DNA from: Marivita sp046591575
Lineage (GTDB): Bacteria > Pseudomonadota > Alphaproteobacteria > Rhodobacterales > Rhodobacteraceae
Direction: 5' to 3'
DNA: 64,000 bases
NCBI RefSeq assembly: GCF_046591575.1
Contig: NZ_JBIQWA010000012.1
Span: 12,696 to 76,695 of the forward strand
The notes under the pieces are model-generated. The model saw nothing but the letters and a program-made list of their open reading frames with translations. It made no database searches and was not told where the DNA came from. Of the stretch, positions 8,671 to 16,576 are shown piece after piece. Position 1 is the stretch's first letter, and each line of letters opens with the position of its first letter. The position numbers and the translations under genes were made by a program.

Positions 8671-8703
8671 CAAAAGTGGACGCAAAACCGGTTCCCACTT
8701 TTG
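8671..8703. repeat. Intercistronic inverted repeat between aceE and aceF
   Basis: CAAAAGTGG at 8671-8679 and CCACTTTTG at 8695-8703 are perfect 9-bp inverted arms around a 15-base loop containing AAACCGGTT. The sequence resembles a short dispersed palindromic element (GTGGGAACCGGTTTTGCG type) that I recall from intergenic regions of many alphaproteobacteria. In the transcript it would form a stem-loop between the E1 and E2 cistrons and could affect mRNA stability or partial termination. Confidence 0.55.
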
Positions 8704-8729
8704 CTGGACAGACGCGCATCTCCTCCCGA

Positions 8730-11390
8730 TCAAACCAGACGCGGGTTCGGCTTGCTGCCGTCGATGTCGTATTTCTTAAGGGCTGCTTCGAGGTCTTTTT
8801 TAGTAACCGCACCTTCATGGTAGAGGTCCACCATCGCCGCACCTGCAATGTGATTTGCATCGACTTCAAAGAAGCGACGCAAATTCAAACGGCTGTCCGA
8901 CCGACCATAGCCGTCGGTGCCCAGAACCGTGAACCGCCCCGGAACAAACGCCCGGATTTGCTCGGCGTAGTTCTTCATATAATCGGTCGCGGCAATGATC
9001 GGGCCTTTGGCCTGCTCAAGCTGCTGTGTCACATAGGGCACTTTGGGATCGTCCAGCGGATTCAGGCGATTGTGGCGCACGCAATCCTGACCGTCGCGGG
9101 CCAGTTCATTCAGCGATGTCGCCGACCAGATATCTGACGTCACGCCGAAGTCTTCCTTGAGCATTTCCGCCGCCTTGATCGCCTGCACCAAGATCGTGCC
9201 AGAGCCCATCAGGTTGACATGCTTCTTGCCCGGCTTGGCGGTTTTGGACATCCGGTAAAGACCCTTGATGATGCCCTCTTCCGCGCCCATGGGCATTTCG
9301 GGGTGCTGATAGTTCTCGTTCATCAGGGTCAGGTAGAAATACACGTCCTCCTGGTCGACGAACATGCGCTGAAGCCCGTGTTGCACGATCACCGCGACCT
9401 CGTAGCTGAAGGTCGGATCGTAGCTGATACAGTTCGGGATGGTGCTGGCAAGGATGTGGCTGTGCCCGTCCTCGTGCTGCAATCCTTCGCCGTTCAGCGT
9501 GGTGCGCCCGGCGGTGCCGCCCAGCATGAACCCGCGCGCGCGGCTATCGCCTGCGGCCCAGGCCAGATCCCCGATCCGCTGGAAGCCGAACATCGAATAG
9601 TAAATGAAGAACGGGATCATCGGCACGCCATGGTTCGAATAAGACGTGGCGGCCGCGATCCAATCGGCCATGGCCCCCGCTTCGTTGATGCCTTCCTGAA
9701 GCACCTGACCGCTTTCGCTTTCCTTGTAATACATCATCTGGTCGCGGTCTTCGGGCGTATAATGCTGCCCCAGCGGATTATAGATCCCCACCGACCGGAA
9801 CAGACCCTCCATCCCGAAGGTGCGGCTTTCATCCGGCACAATCGGCACCACGTTCTTGCCGATCTGCTTGTCCCGCAGCAAGGTCGTCAGGATGCGAACA
9901 AATGCCATCGTGGTCGAGATTTCACGGTCGCCCGTGCTCTCCAACTGACCTTTGAACTTGTCCAATGCTGGAATATCCAGCTTTGGTGTGTCGCGCCAAT
10001 CCCGCTTTGGAAATTCGCCGCCCAATTCCTTACGCCGATCCGCCATATAGGCCTTTTGCGCGTTGTTCAGGCTGACGAACGGAACATCTTTTTCCAGCTC
10101 TTCATCGGTGACAGGAATCTGGAACCGATCCCGCATCGCCTTAAGCTGGTCAAACTGCATTTTCTTTTGCTGGTGGGTCGTGTTCTGACCCTCACCAGCC
10201 GTGCCCATGCCGTAGCCCTTGACCGTCTTGATCAACAGACATGTGGGTGTGCCCTTGGCCTGGGTGGCCCGCAGAAAGGCATTATACACCTTCTTCGGAT
10301 CATGCCCGCCACGCCGCAGTGCCCAGATCTGATCGTCGGTCCAGTCCTCGACCAAAGCAGCCGTTTCAGGATACTTGCCAAAGAAATGCTTGCGGATATA
10401 GGCACCATCTTTGGATTTGAACGTCTGGTAATCGCCATCGACGGTTTCATCCATCAACTGACGCAGTTTGCCGGATGTGTCTTTCTCCAAAAGCTCGTCC
10501 CAGCCTTTGCCCCACAACAGCTTGATCACATCCCAACCGGCACCGCGGAAATCGCCCTCAAGCTCTTGAACGATCTTGCCGTTACCCCGCACAGGGCCAT
10601 CAAGGCGCTGCAGGTTACAGTTCACCACAAAAATCAGGTTATCCAGCCCCTCGCGGTGGGCCAGATCAATGGCACCCCGGCTTTCGGGTTCGTCCATTTC
10701 GCCGTCACCCAGGAAACACCAGACCTTGCGATCGGCGGCATCAATAAGACCCCGGTTGTGCATATATTTCATGAACCGCGCCTGGTAGATCGCCATCAGC
10801 GGTCCCAGACCCATCGAAACCGTTGGAAACTGCCAATAATCCGGCATCAGCCACGGGTGCGGATAAGACGACAGACCACCGCCCGCGACTTCGGACCGGA
10901 AATTCTCAAGCTGTTCAACGCTGATCCGCCCTTCCATGAACGACCGTGCATAAATGCCGGGGATCACATGGCCCTGAAAAAACACCAGATCACCACCATG
11001 GATCGCGGATTTCGCGCGCCAGAAGTGGTTCAGACCAATATCATAAAGCGCAGCAGACGATGCAAACGACGCGATATGCCCGCCATATTCGCTGCTGACC
11101 TTGTTCCGCTTGACCACCGTTGCCATCGCGTTCCAGCGGTTGATGGTCCGGATGCGCCACTCCATTTCGGTGTCGCCGGGGATGTCGACCTCGTCATCAG
11201 ACGCAATCGTGTTCTGGTACGGCGTGGTCGCCGAAAACGGCAGCTTGGCACCGTTGGCGCGCGCCTGTTGCACGGCTTTGTCCAAAAGATAGTGCGCGCG
11301 ATCCGCGCCGTCGCGAAGAATTACATCTTCGATTGCATCCTGCCACTCTTGCGATTCGACTGGATCAATGTCGTTCGGGCTGTCTTTCAT
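8730..11390 (-). CDS. aceE: Pyruvate dehydrogenase E1, homodimeric type
   Basis: An 886-residue thiamine-diphosphate enzyme that decarboxylates pyruvate and acetylates the E2 lipoyl group; the length equals that of E. coli AceE (887). The ThDP/magnesium motif GDGEMDEPESRGAI is present, followed by NLIFVVNCNLQRLDGPVRGN, and the N-terminal ERIRTINRWNA-like region is MEWRIRTINRWNAMA. The C-terminal part has FVDQEDVYFYLTLMNENYQH as in the family. The start ATG at 11390 has a purine-rich site (GGGAAGAGGG) just upstream. It is the first gene of aceE-aceF-lpdA; the upstream region has a 14-bp palindrome that may be an operator. Confidence 0.97.
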   Translation of the reverse strand: MKDSPNDIDPVESQEWQDAIEDVILRDGADRAHYLLDKAVQQARANGAKLPFSATTPYQNTIASDDEVDIPGDTEMEWRIRTINRWNAMATVVKRNKVSSEYGGHIASFASSAALYDIGLNHFWRAKSAIHGGDLVFFQGHVIPGIYARSFMEGRISVEQLENFRSEVAGGGLSSYPHPWLMPDYWQFPTVSMGLGPLMAIYQARFMKYMHNRGLIDAADRKVWCFLGDGEMDEPESRGAIDLAHREGLDNLIFVVNCNLQRLDGPVRGNGKIVQELEGDFRGAGWDVIKLLWGKGWDELLEKDTSGKLRQLMDETVDGDYQTFKSKDGAYIRKHFFGKYPETAALVEDWTDDQIWALRRGGHDPKKVYNAFLRATQAKGTPTCLLIKTVKGYGMGTAGEGQNTTHQQKKMQFDQLKAMRDRFQIPVTDEELEKDVPFVSLNNAQKAYMADRRKELGGEFPKRDWRDTPKLDIPALDKFKGQLESTGDREISTTMAFVRILTTLLRDKQIGKNVVPIVPDESRTFGMEGLFRSVGIYNPLGQHYTPEDRDQMMYYKESESGQVLQEGINEAGAMADWIAAATSYSNHGVPMIPFFIYYSMFGFQRIGDLAWAAGDSRARGFMLGGTAGRTTLNGEGLQHEDGHSHILASTIPNCISYDPTFSYEVAVIVQHGLQRMFVDQEDVYFYLTLMNENYQHPEMPMGAEEGIIKGLYRMSKTAKPGKKHVNLMGSGTILVQAIKAAEMLKEDFGVTSDIWSATSLNELARDGQDCVRHNRLNPLDDPKVPYVTQQLEQAKGPIIAATDYMKNYAEQIRAFVPGRFTVLGTDGYGRSDSRLNLRRFFEVDANHIAGAAMVDLYHEGAVTKKDLEAALKKYDIDGSKPNPRLV

Positions 11391-11552
11391 GGTCCCTCTT
11401 CCCTTAGGTCGGCCAATCCGGCCAATAGTTTACAGGTGAACCAGTTCTCAAAAAGAAAGGTTCCCCCAAATTTAGCGCCGTCTAACATGTTGCTTTCCGC
11501 CACGGCAGTATCGCCAGGACATATCCTCCATGCGCCGTGTGCATGGCAAATG

Positions 11553-11566
11553 GTTTAGCGCTAAAC
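11553..11566. promoter_or_regulatory. Perfect 14-bp palindrome upstream of aceE, probable operator
   Basis: GTTTAGCGCTAAAC is a perfect palindrome with a central CG, the shape of LacI-family operators. It lies about 160 bases upstream of the aceE ATG in the 182-base gap between dld and aceE. A half-site-like TTTAGCGCC occurs closer to the gene at 11471-11479. A possible minus-strand promoter (TTGCCA then GATATG) follows directly. The regulator is not in the window and its identity is unknown. Confidence 0.5.
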
Positions 11567-11572
11567 GAAACA

Positions 11573-13255
11573 TCATGCGTAATGCTTGCGCCTCGACGTC
11601 TTGCCAATACCGGGATTGAAGGCGTTCGTCGGGTCAATGCTTTGGTAGAAGTCCGCAAGATCTGGTTTGGCCCTGTAGATATGCCCCACATTATGCTCTG
11701 CCGGGTATTCCGCACCGCGCTGGTCCAACAATTCCAGCATCTCGGCCTTAAGCGCCGCCACATCGACACCCTTTTTCACGATGTAATCCTGATGCAGGAC
11801 GTGACAGAAGAAATGCCCGTAATACAGCTTGTGAACCAGCTTGTCGGCAATCGACGGCGGCAAATCTTCCAGCCACGCGCGCTCATTCCGCTTCAACGCA
11901 ATATCCAAGGCAAGGATATCCTCGACATCGGACCGGTGGATGTTCTGGTAGCGAATCGCGGCCCCCGCAGCAGCAAAGCGGTTCAGCCCAGCCAGCTTGC
12001 CCTCGCGCGGCGTACATTCAAAAAAACCGCCGTCCCGGCCTTCAAAAAATGTGCTCAGAAACGCGCGCGCCTCGGAAACACCGCCATCCCGCATTTTCAG
12101 AATCAAATGATGTTCATACAAATCCCGATAATCCATCAGGCGCTGTGGCAGTGCTCTGGGCATCAAACGGGCAAACACCTGCATGAATTTGTCGGTGAAC
12201 CCGCGGGTCAACGCAAACTTGTTCAACCGGGCGTCAACAGCCCCTTTCAAGGCAAAAAACATGGGCAGCTTGTCGGTGCCCAGCCAATCGATCATCAGCA
12301 CAGTGTCTTTGCCATACGTCTCCGAGATATCGAAAATCTCGCGCTGCATGTATTCGCCCGACACAGGCAGGCTGTCAAAATTGGTTAAAATATGTCGCCG
12401 CAAATCCGTCAACGCGTCGGGATCGTTGGTCCCGATGTAAAAGGTCTGTTCATCCCGATTGATCGGATAGGTGTCCAGACGCACCGCAAACACCGCCAGT
12501 TTCCCGGCACATCCCGCAGCTTCGTAAAGTCGGCGTTTGTCCGCATTGAACCGCGCCGGGCTGTCGGCATCCACATCGCGCACACGCCGGTGATATTCCG
12601 TATCCGACGCGCGCTTGTTAGTGGCCTCCAGATCGGCATCGGAAAATTTGCCGTTCTGCACATTGCTCAGGATCTCTTCTGGCGTGTCGCCCAGCGCGAT
12701 ACCCAGATGATTCACCAACTCCAGATCCCCATCCTCCGTAACCCGCGCAAAAAGCGACAGCTCGGTATAGCTGGGGCCGCGTTCAATCAGCGATCCACCC
12801 GAATTGTTGCACACCCCGCCAATGATTGACGCGCCGATACAGGACGATCCGATCACCGAATGCGGTTGCCGGCCAAGCGGTTTAAGCAGCTTTTCAAGCG
12901 CGAACAAGGTGGCACCCGGCAAGCTGACAACCTGTGCGCCGCCCTTGATCGTGTGAATCGCATCCATCCGGCGCGTGTTGATCAGAACGACATCACGATC
13001 ATAAGTGCCCTTGGGTGTCGACCCTTCGGTCAACCCGGTGTTGGCGGCCTGCATGATAACAATCTTGTCCGCCGCCACGCAGGCTTGCAGCACCCGCCAT
13101 TGTTCCAAAACCGTCGCGGGCTGCACAACCGCAAGCGCATCACCCTCCCCCGATCTGAACCCTTTTCGAAAGCGTTCTGTCTGCTTGTCCCCGGTCAGGA
13201 CGTGACGCGCGCCCACTGTTTTTCGCAGCGCATCAAGCAGTTCAGACTCTGTCAT
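11573..13255 (-). CDS. dld: D-lactate dehydrogenase, quinone-dependent FAD enzyme
   Basis: A 560-residue protein similar in length and sequence to E. coli Dld (571). The FAD-binding PCMH region contains VIMQAANTGLTEGSTP, VVSLPGATLFALEKLL and HSVIGSSCIGASIIGGVCNN; the C-terminal membrane-binding domain contains FFCHVLHQDYIVKKG and EYPAEHNVGHIY. It oxidises D-lactate to pyruvate at the inner face of the membrane and passes electrons to quinone. I start it at the ATG at 13255 because a GGAGGA site lies 5 bases upstream; the frame extends 11 codons further without such a site. It lies directly upstream of the pyruvate dehydrogenase operon on the same strand, which makes metabolic sense. Confidence 0.93.
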   Translation of the reverse strand: MTESELLDALRKTVGARHVLTGDKQTERFRKGFRSGEGDALAVVQPATVLEQWRVLQACVAADKIVIMQAANTGLTEGSTPKGTYDRDVVLINTRRMDAIHTIKGGAQVVSLPGATLFALEKLLKPLGRQPHSVIGSSCIGASIIGGVCNNSGGSLIERGPSYTELSLFARVTEDGDLELVNHLGIALGDTPEEILSNVQNGKFSDADLEATNKRASDTEYHRRVRDVDADSPARFNADKRRLYEAAGCAGKLAVFAVRLDTYPINRDEQTFYIGTNDPDALTDLRRHILTNFDSLPVSGEYMQREIFDISETYGKDTVLMIDWLGTDKLPMFFALKGAVDARLNKFALTRGFTDKFMQVFARLMPRALPQRLMDYRDLYEHHLILKMRDGGVSEARAFLSTFFEGRDGGFFECTPREGKLAGLNRFAAAGAAIRYQNIHRSDVEDILALDIALKRNERAWLEDLPPSIADKLVHKLYYGHFFCHVLHQDYIVKKGVDVAALKAEMLELLDQRGAEYPAEHNVGHIYRAKPDLADFYQSIDPTNAFNPGIGKTSRRKHYA

Positions 13256-13385
13256 TCGCGTCCTCCCAACACACCTGATTTTGGCCAAGCGTTATGTGTC
13301 AGGATAACAACCCCGCACCGGGGGTCCGCAACGGGACAAAACGAAACACGCTGCGGATGCAGAAATTCTGCCGAGTCAGCCCCGC

Positions 13386-14174
13386 TTACAAGTCAAACGT
13401 CGCAAAAACCGGCGCATGGTCGCTGGGCTTTTCCCAACCGCGCGCGTCGCGCAACACACGGCTTGAATGTGCCGCATTGGAAATATCCGCCGTCGCCCAG
13501 ACATGGTCCAGACGCCGCCCCTTGTCGGCCGCGTCCCAATCCTTGGCTCGGTAAGACCACCACGAATACAGCAAACCATCGGGAATATCCTGCCGGGTGA
13601 TATCCACCCAGCCCCCCGCGTCCTGGGTTTCGGCCAGATGATCGACTTCAATCGGCGTGTGGCTGACAACTTTCAATAGCTGCTTATGCGACCACACATC
13701 ATCCTCACGCGGCGCAATGTTCAGATCGCCGACAAGGATCGCTTTTTCCGGTTGTTCAGCCTTAAACCAATCTCGCATATCTGTCAGGTAATCAAGCTTC
13801 TGACCAAATTTCTCGTTCACCGCGCGGTCCGGCACATCGCCGCCCGCAGGCACGTAAAAATTGTGAACCGTAACCCCGTTTTCCAACCGCCCCGCAACAT
13901 GGCGCGCATGGCCCAAAGAGGCAAAGTCCTGATCCCCGATATCTTCGATCGGCAGCTTGGAAAGAATGGCCACGCCATTATACCCTTTCTGCCCCCGGGC
14001 AATCATGTGGCCATAGCCCAGGGCCTGAAACTGCTCCACCGGAATTTTATCAACCGGGCTTTTGCATTCCTGAAGACACAGCACATCCGGCCCTTCTTCG
14101 GCCAGCAATCTGGCAACCAACCCTTCTCGCAGACGAACGGAATTGATGTTCCAGGTGGCAAGGGTAAACGGCAT
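13386..14174 (-). CDS. xth: Exodeoxyribonuclease III (AP endonuclease family)
   Basis: A 262-residue EEP-fold nuclease. The family signatures are visible in order: TLATWNINSVRLR at the N-terminus, DVLCLQECK with the metal-binding Glu, YNGVAILSK, LVGDLNIAPREDDVW with the catalytic Asp-Asn, RLDHVWAT and the final SDHAPVFATF catalytic His. It removes 3' blocking groups and incises abasic sites in DNA repair. The ATG at 14174 (MPFTLATWN) is preferred to the one six codons upstream because the known family begins there. It stands alone on the minus strand between LysR and dld. Confidence 0.94.
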   Translation of the reverse strand: MPFTLATWNINSVRLREGLVARLLAEEGPDVLCLQECKSPVDKIPVEQFQALGYGHMIARGQKGYNGVAILSKLPIEDIGDQDFASLGHARHVAGRLENGVTVHNFYVPAGGDVPDRAVNEKFGQKLDYLTDMRDWFKAEQPEKAILVGDLNIAPREDDVWSHKQLLKVVSHTPIEVDHLAETQDAGGWVDITRQDIPDGLLYSWWSYRAKDWDAADKGRRLDHVWATADISNAAHSSRVLRDARGWEKPSDHAPVFATFDL

Positions 14175-14243
14175 GGCAACGCTCCGGTTCAATCACCGCC
14201 AGACACTGCCCCTGACCGCGCCGCGCCGCAACCCGGTGCCCAC

Positions 14244-14275
14244 AAAAAAGCGCCCCGGAACAGCAGACCGGGGCG
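14244..14275 (-). terminator. Rho-independent terminator of the lysR-type gene
   Basis: CGCCCCGG (14251-14258) and CCGGGGCG (14268-14275) form a perfect 8-bp GC stem around a 9-base loop. Read on the minus strand the stem is followed by CTTTTTTG (14250-14243), a classic U-run. It lies 37 bases past the stop of the LysR-family gene. Confidence 0.85.
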
Positions 14276-14311
14276 CAAGGTGTGTCTGTGTACAGACAAG
14301 GGAAGATGAAA

Positions 14312-15217
14312 CTACCAGTCCTTGGGGCCCTTATCGCCGAACTGATGTACCAGAAAATCAATGAAAGCGCGCACTTTCGGCTGCGTAAACCGACCCGGAG
14401 GATACACCGCATAAATGCCCTGCGTGTCGACCGGCAGGTCCGGAATAGCATCCTCAACCAGCCCTTGCTCCATCGCATCGGCGTACAGGAAGGACGGCAA
14501 ATACGCGATGCCAAGTCCCGCAACACAGGCGTTCAACAGCGATTGACCGTCATTCACAGACAACCATCCCGCCGTGCGCACCTGACGCTTCTCACCCGAT
14601 GGTGCCGTCACTTTCCAGACATTGCCACTGGATTGGTTGGAGTAATGCAAAAGCTTGTGCTCGTTCAGGTCGTCAATCCGGCGCGGACGGCCATATTCCT
14701 CAAAATAGCCGGGCGAGGCGATCATGCGCTTGGTCGTCTCCGTCAGTTTGCGGGCGCGCAGCGTGCTGTCCTCCAGCTCGCCAATGCGCACCGCCATGTC
14801 AAACCCTTCCGAGATCAGTTCCACATAGCGGTTGTTCAGCACCATATTGACGGTAATGTCCGGAAAATCCGTTAAGAAATCCCCCAGAACCGGAGACAGG
14901 TGATTCACGCCAAAATCCGTCGCCACGGAAATCCGCAGCAGGCCAGACGGGGCGGATTGCATTGATGTGACCAAGGCGTCCGCCTCGCCCGCATCGTTCA
15001 ACACGCGCCGGGCGCGATCATAATACGCCAAGCCAATTTCAGTCGGGCTGACCCGCCGTGTTGTCCGGTTCAAAAGCCGTGCTCCCAATCGCGCCTCAAG
15101 GCTGGACACATGCTTGGACACTGCCGATTTGGAAATGCCCATCTTTTTGGCCGCATCGGTGAAGCCACCTTGATCCACAACCGTGGCAAAGGCCTCCATT
15201 TCGGTAAGACGGTCCAT
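14312..15217 (-). CDS. LysR-family transcriptional regulator
   Basis: A 301-residue regulator with the LysR winged helix at residues 1-60 (FATVVDQGGFTDAAKKMGIS then SAVSKHVSSLEARLGARLL) and a periplasmic-binding-like effector domain from about residue 90. It is of the CrgA/YafC-like type (RTTRRVSPTEIGLAYYDRARR). The divergent neighbour is a DUF4399 gene, starting 220 bases away. LysR proteins commonly regulate the divergent gene, but no operator could be fixed here. The effector is unknown. Confidence 0.92.
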   Translation of the reverse strand: MDRLTEMEAFATVVDQGGFTDAAKKMGISKSAVSKHVSSLEARLGARLLNRTTRRVSPTEIGLAYYDRARRVLNDAGEADALVTSMQSAPSGLLRISVATDFGVNHLSPVLGDFLTDFPDITVNMVLNNRYVELISEGFDMAVRIGELEDSTLRARKLTETTKRMIASPGYFEEYGRPRRIDDLNEHKLLHYSNQSSGNVWKVTAPSGEKRQVRTAGWLSVNDGQSLLNACVAGLGIAYLPSFLYADAMEQGLVEDAIPDLPVDTQGIYAVYPPGRFTQPKVRAFIDFLVHQFGDKGPKDW

Positions 15218-15436
15218 ACGTATTCCTCGTGTTTGTCGAGATAGGGTATGGCCGTCAAATCAGGCGTGACTTGGGCGCACTGCAGACAATATCTGGGTTT
15301 TATTCGGCAATGTCGTCCTTCGGGAAACAGCCCGCCCAAAGGCCAACATGCCTTGGCACGCGCTTTTTTTAGGCTACCTTACCCTAAGGAAGCCTATCCG
15401 ACACAGGTCGGCGGCGTCCGAATATGGGAGGAAGAA

Positions 15437-15880
15437 ATGAAGCATTTTGTCTTTGGGGCGGCCTTGGCGTTGTCCACCATTGGTGCAGCATGGGCCAGCG
15501 ACACACCGGCACCGGAGGACGCGGCGCTCTATATCATCAATCTGGAAGACGGGGCCACGGTTCAATCACCCGTCCAGATCAAATTCGGTCTGCAAGGCAT
15601 GGGCGTTGCCCCCGCCGGTGTTGAAAAGGAACAGACCGGGCACCACCATATCTACCTCAATCGCCCCGCCTTCGGTGAGGCCGAGAACGATGCCGAGATT
15701 GCCGCGAACGGGATTCCCAGCGATGACAATCACATCCACTTTGGCGGCGGTCAAACCGAGGTGTCGCTTGATCTTGAACCCGGCGAATACACCGTTCAGC
15801 TGGTACTTGGGGATCACTTCCACATCCCGCACAATCCGCCCGTGGTCAGTGAGCGCATCACCATTACCGTCACTGAATAA
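15437..15880 (+). CDS. Periplasmic DUF4399 protein
   Basis: A 147-residue exported protein. Residues 1-20 (MKHFVFGAALALSTIGAAWA) are a signal peptide with a likely cleavage after AWA. The mature part has the His-rich DUF4399 pattern: TGHHHIYLNRPAF, DDNHIHFGGGQTEV, GDHFHIPHNPPV, which suggests a metal-binding beta-sandwich. Function is unknown. I chose the ATG at 15437 because GGGAGG lies 6 bases upstream and a signal peptide follows; the frame is open far upstream without such signals. A strong hairpin follows the stop. Confidence 0.88.
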   Translation: MKHFVFGAALALSTIGAAWASDTPAPEDAALYIINLEDGATVQSPVQIKFGLQGMGVAPAGVEKEQTGHHHIYLNRPAFGEAENDAEIAANGIPSDDNHIHFGGGQTEVSLDLEPGEYTVQLVLGDHFHIPHNPPVVSERITITVTE

Positions 15881-15884
15881 ACAA

Positions 15885-15907
15885 AAGCCGGGCGCAAGGC
15901 CCGGCTT
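15885..15907. terminator. Bidirectional terminator hairpin
   Basis: AAGCCGGGC (15885-15893) and GCCCGGCTT (15899-15907) form a 9-bp perfect stem with loop GCAAG, between the convergent DUF4399 and PfpI genes, 4 bases after the DUF4399 stop. The A/T-flanked stem can act on both strands. Confidence 0.8.
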
Positions 15908-15927
15908 ATCTGAGTTTTGCCAAAGGC

Positions 15928-16488
15928 TTACGCTGCTTTTCGCAGATGTTTGCCCTCTTCGATCTCTTCAACGATCTTGCTGACAAACGCCTTCAGGTCG
16001 TCTGGCTGACGACTTGTTACAATCGCCTGATCGACAACAACCTCTTCATTCTTCCAATTGGCACCGGCGTTTTTCACATCGGTTTTGATCGAATGATAAG
16101 AAGTGGCATCGCGGCCCTTCAAAATCCCGGCCTCGATCAAAACCCAGGGGGCGTGACACACCGCGGCAATCGTTTTGCCCTGATCGTGGAAAGCGCGGAC
16201 CAGCGTTAATACGTCGTCATCGACGCGCAACAGGTCCGGGTTGATCTGACCGCCGGGAATGACCAGCGCGTCGTAATCATCAGCCCTCACCTCGGAAATC
16301 TTGGCATCCGCTTCGGCTTCACGGCCCCAGTCGCTGCCTTCCCAACCCTTGATGGCCTTGCCGTCAAGCGTTGCCACATGCAGATCGGCACCTTTGGCGC
16401 GCAGTTGGTCGCGGGGGAATTCAAGCTCTGATTGCTCAAACCCGTGGGTCGAAATAAGTAGAATTTTCGCGTCATTGATTGCAGGCAT
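15928..16488 (-). CDS. DJ-1/PfpI family protein
   Basis: A 186-residue class I glutamine-amidotransferase-fold protein of the PfpI type: KILLISTHGFEQSELEFP, YDALVIPGGQINPDLLR, and the nucleophile elbow AAVCHAPWVLIEAGIL with the catalytic Cys followed by His. Members are described as proteases, glyoxalases or stress chaperones; the specific activity cannot be told here. The ATG at 16488 has an AGGAGGT ribosome site 5 bases upstream, which decides it against the upstream frame extension. Confidence 0.9.
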   Translation of the reverse strand: MPAINDAKILLISTHGFEQSELEFPRDQLRAKGADLHVATLDGKAIKGWEGSDWGREAEADAKISEVRADDYDALVIPGGQINPDLLRVDDDVLTLVRAFHDQGKTIAAVCHAPWVLIEAGILKGRDATSYHSIKTDVKNAGANWKNEEVVVDQAIVTSRQPDDLKAFVSKIVEEIEEGKHLRKAA

Positions 16489-16576
16489 GGGTGACCTCCT
16501 GATTTGATGAATCTCCAAACGGGGCCTCACGCCCCGTTGTCTGATCCCTCAACGCATCATCAGGCCAAGACGTTCC

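Noticed and set aside
11481..11540. Possible 19-codon leader peptide upstream of aceE
   Set aside because: ATG without a ribosome site and no attenuator-like hairpin pair; chance frame.
9219..11558. 779-codon open frame on the plus strand opposite aceE
   Set aside because: It is the complementary-strand shadow of a GC-rich conserved gene with no ribosome site and no recognisable domain; aceE itself is unmistakable.
15248..15436. Upstream extension of the DUF4399 gene
   Set aside because: It lacks a ribosome site; the ATG at 15437 has GGGAGG and starts a clean signal peptide.
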